From assembly GCA_031371195.1 (NCBI GenBank), contig JANMJD010000464.1, positions 1-25,168 of the forward strand: a stretch of DNA of 25,168 nucleotides, given 5' to 3'. Positions 23,061 through 25,168 of the stretch are shown in pieces. Within the stretch, counting starts at the first letter, position 1; each line of letters begins with the position of its first letter. The notes beneath the pieces were generated by a model, which was given only the letters and a program-made list of their open reading frames with translations, was not told the DNA's origin and made no database searches. Source of the DNA: JANMJD01 sp031371195 (GTDB taxonomy: Bacteria; Actinomycetota; Acidimicrobiia; Acidimicrobiales; Ilumatobacteraceae). The position numbers and the translations under genes were made by a program.

Positions 23061-23689
23061 ACGGCGGAGTACTCCTTGAAACGGGCCATCACCTCGGCGT
23101 CGACCTTCCAGGGCGCCCCGGCATCGAACGGCGGTTGCGGGTCGTACTCGATGCCGAGTTGCATGGCCTTGGCGGCCACGGTGTCGAACATCACCTCGGC
23201 CAGGCGCAGCGCCATGTCGATTCCCGAGGAGACTCCCGCCGCAGTGATGATCCGCTGATCGAGATGTTCGACGACACGGTCGTCGACCGGGGTCGCTTCG
23301 AAGAACTCGAGCATCTCGCGTACGCCCCAGTAGGTGGTCGCGGTCAGCCCCTTGAGCAGGCCCGCTGCGCCCAGGAGCAGCGACCCGGTGCACACGCTGG
23401 TCGTATACTTGGTCGTCTGATGAGCGGTGCGCAGCCAGGCGAGGAATGGTTCGTCGGTGATCAGCTGGCGACAACCGATGCCGCCGGGCACGACGATCAC
23501 ATCGGGCCGTGGCACCTCGGCGAACGTGGCGTCGGCCGTCACCCCGAGGAAGCCGTTCTCGGTGCGGACCTCACCCCGCTCGTGCCACAGGAACGTCACG
23601 GTGGCATCGGGGAGGCGCTGGAGCACCTCGTACGGTCCGATCGCGTCGAGGGCGGTGAACCGAGGGTAGATGGGAATGGCGATCTGCAT
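23051..23689 (-). CDS. DJ-1/PfpI family protein (isonitrile hydratase-like)
   Basis: This 212-residue protein is a stand-alone DJ-1/PfpI domain. It has IAIPIYPRFTALDAIGPYEVLQRLP at the start, DVIVVPGGIGCRQL, and the nucleophile elbow SVCTGSLLLGAAGLLKG with Cys100. TTYWGVREML and AAGVSSGIDMALRLAE follow. This pattern matches the isonitrile hydratase / ThiJ-like subgroup; the substrate is not proven. ATG 23689 has GAAGGA upstream. It is 37 bp downstream of the GlxA-type regulator gene and probably co-transcribed with it. The C-terminus (KEYSAVKD) runs into a 15-bp tandem repeat array whose last copy supplies its stop codon. Confidence 0.9.
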   Translation of the reverse strand: MQIAIPIYPRFTALDAIGPYEVLQRLPDATVTFLWHERGEVRTENGFLGVTADATFAEVPRPDVIVVPGGIGCRQLITDEPFLAWLRTAHQTTKYTTSVCTGSLLLGAAGLLKGLTATTYWGVREMLEFFEATPVDDRVVEHLDQRIITAAGVSSGIDMALRLAEVMFDTVAAKAMQLGIEYDPQPPFDAGAPWKVDAEVMARFKEYSAVKD

Positions 23690-23726
23690 ATTCGATCCTT
23701 CGGTGGGTGGATGGGGTGGGTTGGAC

Positions 23727-24722
23727 TCAGTGTCGGAAGCGGCGGCGGTACAGATCGGGAGCGACGCCGACGATGCGCAAGAACGCCCGCCGGAACGTTT
23801 CGGACGAGTGGAAACCGGCCAGCGAAGCCACGGTAGCGACCGGCTCGTCGGTGGTTTCGAGCAGGTTGCGACCGGTTTCGACTCGGACCCGCTCGACGTA
23901 ACGACCGGGAGATTCACCCAGTTCGGAGCTGAACATCCGGGCGAAGTGCCGGCTGCTCATTCCGACTCTGCGGGCCAGAAGATCCACGCGATGATCGTCG
24001 GTCGGGTCCCCGGCGATCACCTCCTGAGCGTGGCGGACGCACGGATGCCCGGCGGCCGGTCGCCACACCGGAGCGGCGAACTGCGACTGCCCGCCGGGGC
24101 GACGGAGAAACACCACGAGCCAACGGGCGACCTCCTGGGCGAGCGCCGGGCCGTGGTCGGCCTCAACGAGGGCGAGGGCGAGATCGATGCCCGAGGTGAC
24201 CCCGGCTGAGGTCCACACGTCGCCGTCGCGCAACCAGATGGCGTCGGCATCGACATCGATCTCCGGGAAGCGCCGTCGGAGTTGCTCCGCACGCGCCCAG
24301 TGGGTGGCCGCGCGGCGACCGGCCAGCAACCCGGCGGCGGCGGCGATGAACGTACCGGTGCACACGGTCATCAGTCGAGACGACCGTGCCGCGAGGGCGG
24401 CCACCTCCGCGAGTAGATCTGCGTCGTGCGACGCGGCGTGGGTGCCGTTGCCACCGGGAATCACCAGGGTGTCGATGACGATGTCGTCGAGCTGGTCAAA
24501 GGTCCGGCCGGCGCGCAGCATCAATCCGCTCTCGCCGGCGAATTCGGTCGTTCGGTGTCCGGCGACGATGAGGTCGTATCCCGGTGAGCGGCCTTGCGGT
24601 GGCGCGAATGGCGCAGTGGCCAGCAAATCGGTGGCACCGGCGAACACTTCGTGTGGACCGACGAGATCGAGGGGCTGCATGCCGTCGAAGGCGATCATCA
24701 CAACGTTCCGACGGTCGGTCAC
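23727..24722 (-). CDS. GlxA-family AraC-type transcriptional regulator with DJ-1-like N-domain
   Basis: This 331-residue protein has an N-terminal DJ-1/PfpI-like sensor domain (about residues 5-190: VVMIAFDGMQPLDLVGPHEVFAGA, DTLVIPGGNGTHAA, TVCTGTFIAAAAGLLAGRRAATHW and AGVTSGIDLALALVE). A C-terminal AraC HTH pair (about 225-330) follows, with VDLLARRVGMSSRHFARMFSSELGESPGRYVERVRVE then VASLAGFHSSETFRRAFLRIVGVAPDLYRRRF. It is a DNA-binding regulator likely to respond to a small metabolite and to control the downstream DJ-1 enzyme and itself. The start is GTG 24722; a weak GAGACT hexamer lies 7 nt upstream. The next gene, 37 bp downstream, is a related DJ-1 protein. Confidence 0.91.
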   Translation of the reverse strand: MTDRRNVVMIAFDGMQPLDLVGPHEVFAGATDLLATAPFAPPQGRSPGYDLIVAGHRTTEFAGESGLMLRAGRTFDQLDDIVIDTLVIPGGNGTHAASHDADLLAEVAALAARSSRLMTVCTGTFIAAAAGLLAGRRAATHWARAEQLRRRFPEIDVDADAIWLRDGDVWTSAGVTSGIDLALALVEADHGPALAQEVARWLVVFLRRPGGQSQFAAPVWRPAAGHPCVRHAQEVIAGDPTDDHRVDLLARRVGMSSRHFARMFSSELGESPGRYVERVRVETGRNLLETTDEPVATVASLAGFHSSETFRRAFLRIVGVAPDLYRRRFRH

Positions 24723-24743
24723 GCACGTCAGTCTCGTGATCGG

Positions 24744-24764
24744 TGGTCATGGCGTCAATGACCA
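24744..24764. promoter_or_regulatory. 21-bp dyad upstream of the GlxA-type regulator, candidate operator
   Basis: TGGTCAT (24744-24750) and ATGACCA (24758-24764) are perfect 7-bp inverted repeats with a 7-nt spacer. They start 21 bp upstream of the regulator's GTG. The position suits autoregulation by an upstream-bound dimer; the site could also serve the divergent DUF3107 gene. Confidence 0.45.
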
Positions 24765-24853
24765 GTACCCCACGGATTCTGCCATCACCGGTTTCGACAT
24801 CGCCGATCCGGGGCAAACCCGGTGGGGACAGTGGGCGGGGCCGCTCGGTCCCG

Positions 24854-24859
24854 TACGAT
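24854..24859 (+). promoter_or_regulatory. -10 box of the DUF3107 gene
   Basis: TACGAT lies 36 nt before the GTG at 24896, with an AAGGAG Shine-Dalgarno between them (24879-24884). So this gene, unlike many neighbours, should have a short leader. No -35 is convincing. Confidence 0.4.
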
Positions 24860-24895
24860 GGGCGACCGTTGTCGCGACAAGGAGACCAGCCCACC

Positions 24896-25126
24896 GTGGA
24901 CGTTCGCATCGGAGTGACCCAGGCCCCCCGAGAGATCACCATCGAGATTCCCGACGACGAGCGTGATGCCGTCACTCCGGCGATCGAGGCGGCGCTCGCC
25001 GGTGCGGTCGACGTCTTGTGGATCACCGACAAGCGCGGCAAGCGGGTGGGCATCCCGTCGGCCAAGATCGCCTACGTCGAGATCGGCACTCCCGACGGCG
25101 ACCGTCGAATCGGTTTCGGCGGCTGA
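24896..25126 (+). CDS. DUF3107 family protein
   Basis: This 76-residue protein matches the actinobacterial DUF3107 family (compare mycobacterial TB9.4). It has MDVRIGVTQAPREITIEI at the start, a central VLWITDKRGKRVGIPSAKIAYVEIG and an ending with RRIGFGG. The family's function is unknown. GTG 24896 is preceded by AAGGAG 11 nt upstream, slightly far. The 42 bases that follow hold no recognisable gene before the window ends. It is divergent from the GlxA regulator and apparently unrelated to it. Confidence 0.9.
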   Translation: MDVRIGVTQAPREITIEIPDDERDAVTPAIEAALAGAVDVLWITDKRGKRVGIPSAKIAYVEIGTPDGDRRIGFGG

Positions 25127-25168
25127 CGTCCTGCCAGTCGATGAACTGCGGACGACCGATCCCCGTAC

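Noticed and set aside
22953..23258. Plus-strand open frame encoding repeated LPAQS/LPAPS pentapeptides
   Set aside because: It is a translation of the 15-bp tandem array and then antisense to the DJ-1 gene, with no SD and no sensible protein after the repeats.

Overview
The window is high-GC, densely coded DNA with frequent GTG starts, short or absent 5' leaders and compact operons. A DUF3107 protein, a DUF222/13E12-type HNH protein, an IclR-controlled histidine-utilization operon and a SufR-type regulator all point to an actinobacterium. An Acidimicrobiia (Ilumatobacter-like) origin is my best guess, from general resemblance only. I see no rRNA, tRNA, insertion sequence, prophage or CRISPR array. 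No gene-free stretch exceeds about 175 bp.

Layout. 1-1416 (-): an FAD-dependent oxidoreductase with a frameshift, running off the left edge. 1526-2038 (+): a small membrane protein. 2132-3334 (-): a DUF222/HNH protein. 3455-4594 (+): a protein I do not recognise, whose 3' end overlaps hutD on the other strand. 4514-12814 is the histidine-catabolism region: hutD (-), a small unknown gene (+), an IclR regulator (-), then hutH-hutU-def-hutF-hutI (+). 12859-16446: a secreted alpha/beta-hydrolase lipoprotein, a methyltransferase, an SRPBCC protein (-) and a sterol-desaturase-type membrane protein. 16499-19532: a translationally coupled SDR / TesB thioesterase / class III CoA-transferase cassette. 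19685-20950: an exported class C beta-lactamase-like serine hydrolase. 20954-22933: a SufR-like regulator (-) divergent from an Mrp/ApbC Fe-S carrier (+). 22941-23060: a 15-bp tandem repeat array. 23051-24722 (-): a GlxA-type regulator and a DJ-1/PfpI protein. 24896-25126 (+): a DUF3107 protein.

How the hut genes work together. HutH, HutU and HutI take histidine through urocanate and imidazolonepropionate to formiminoglutamate. HutF deiminates that to N-formylglutamate. The usual last enzyme, HutG (N-formylglutamate deformylase), is absent. A peptide-deformylase-family gene with all catalytic motifs sits inside the operon between hutU and hutF. The most interesting hypothesis here is that this Def paralogue does the HutG step.

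A second theme is gene starts. Many non-operonic genes have a TANNNT-like -10 hexamer 6-8 nt before the start codon and no Shine-Dalgarno sequence, as expected for leaderless transcripts. Operon-internal genes instead rely on SD sites or on 1-4 nt overlaps.
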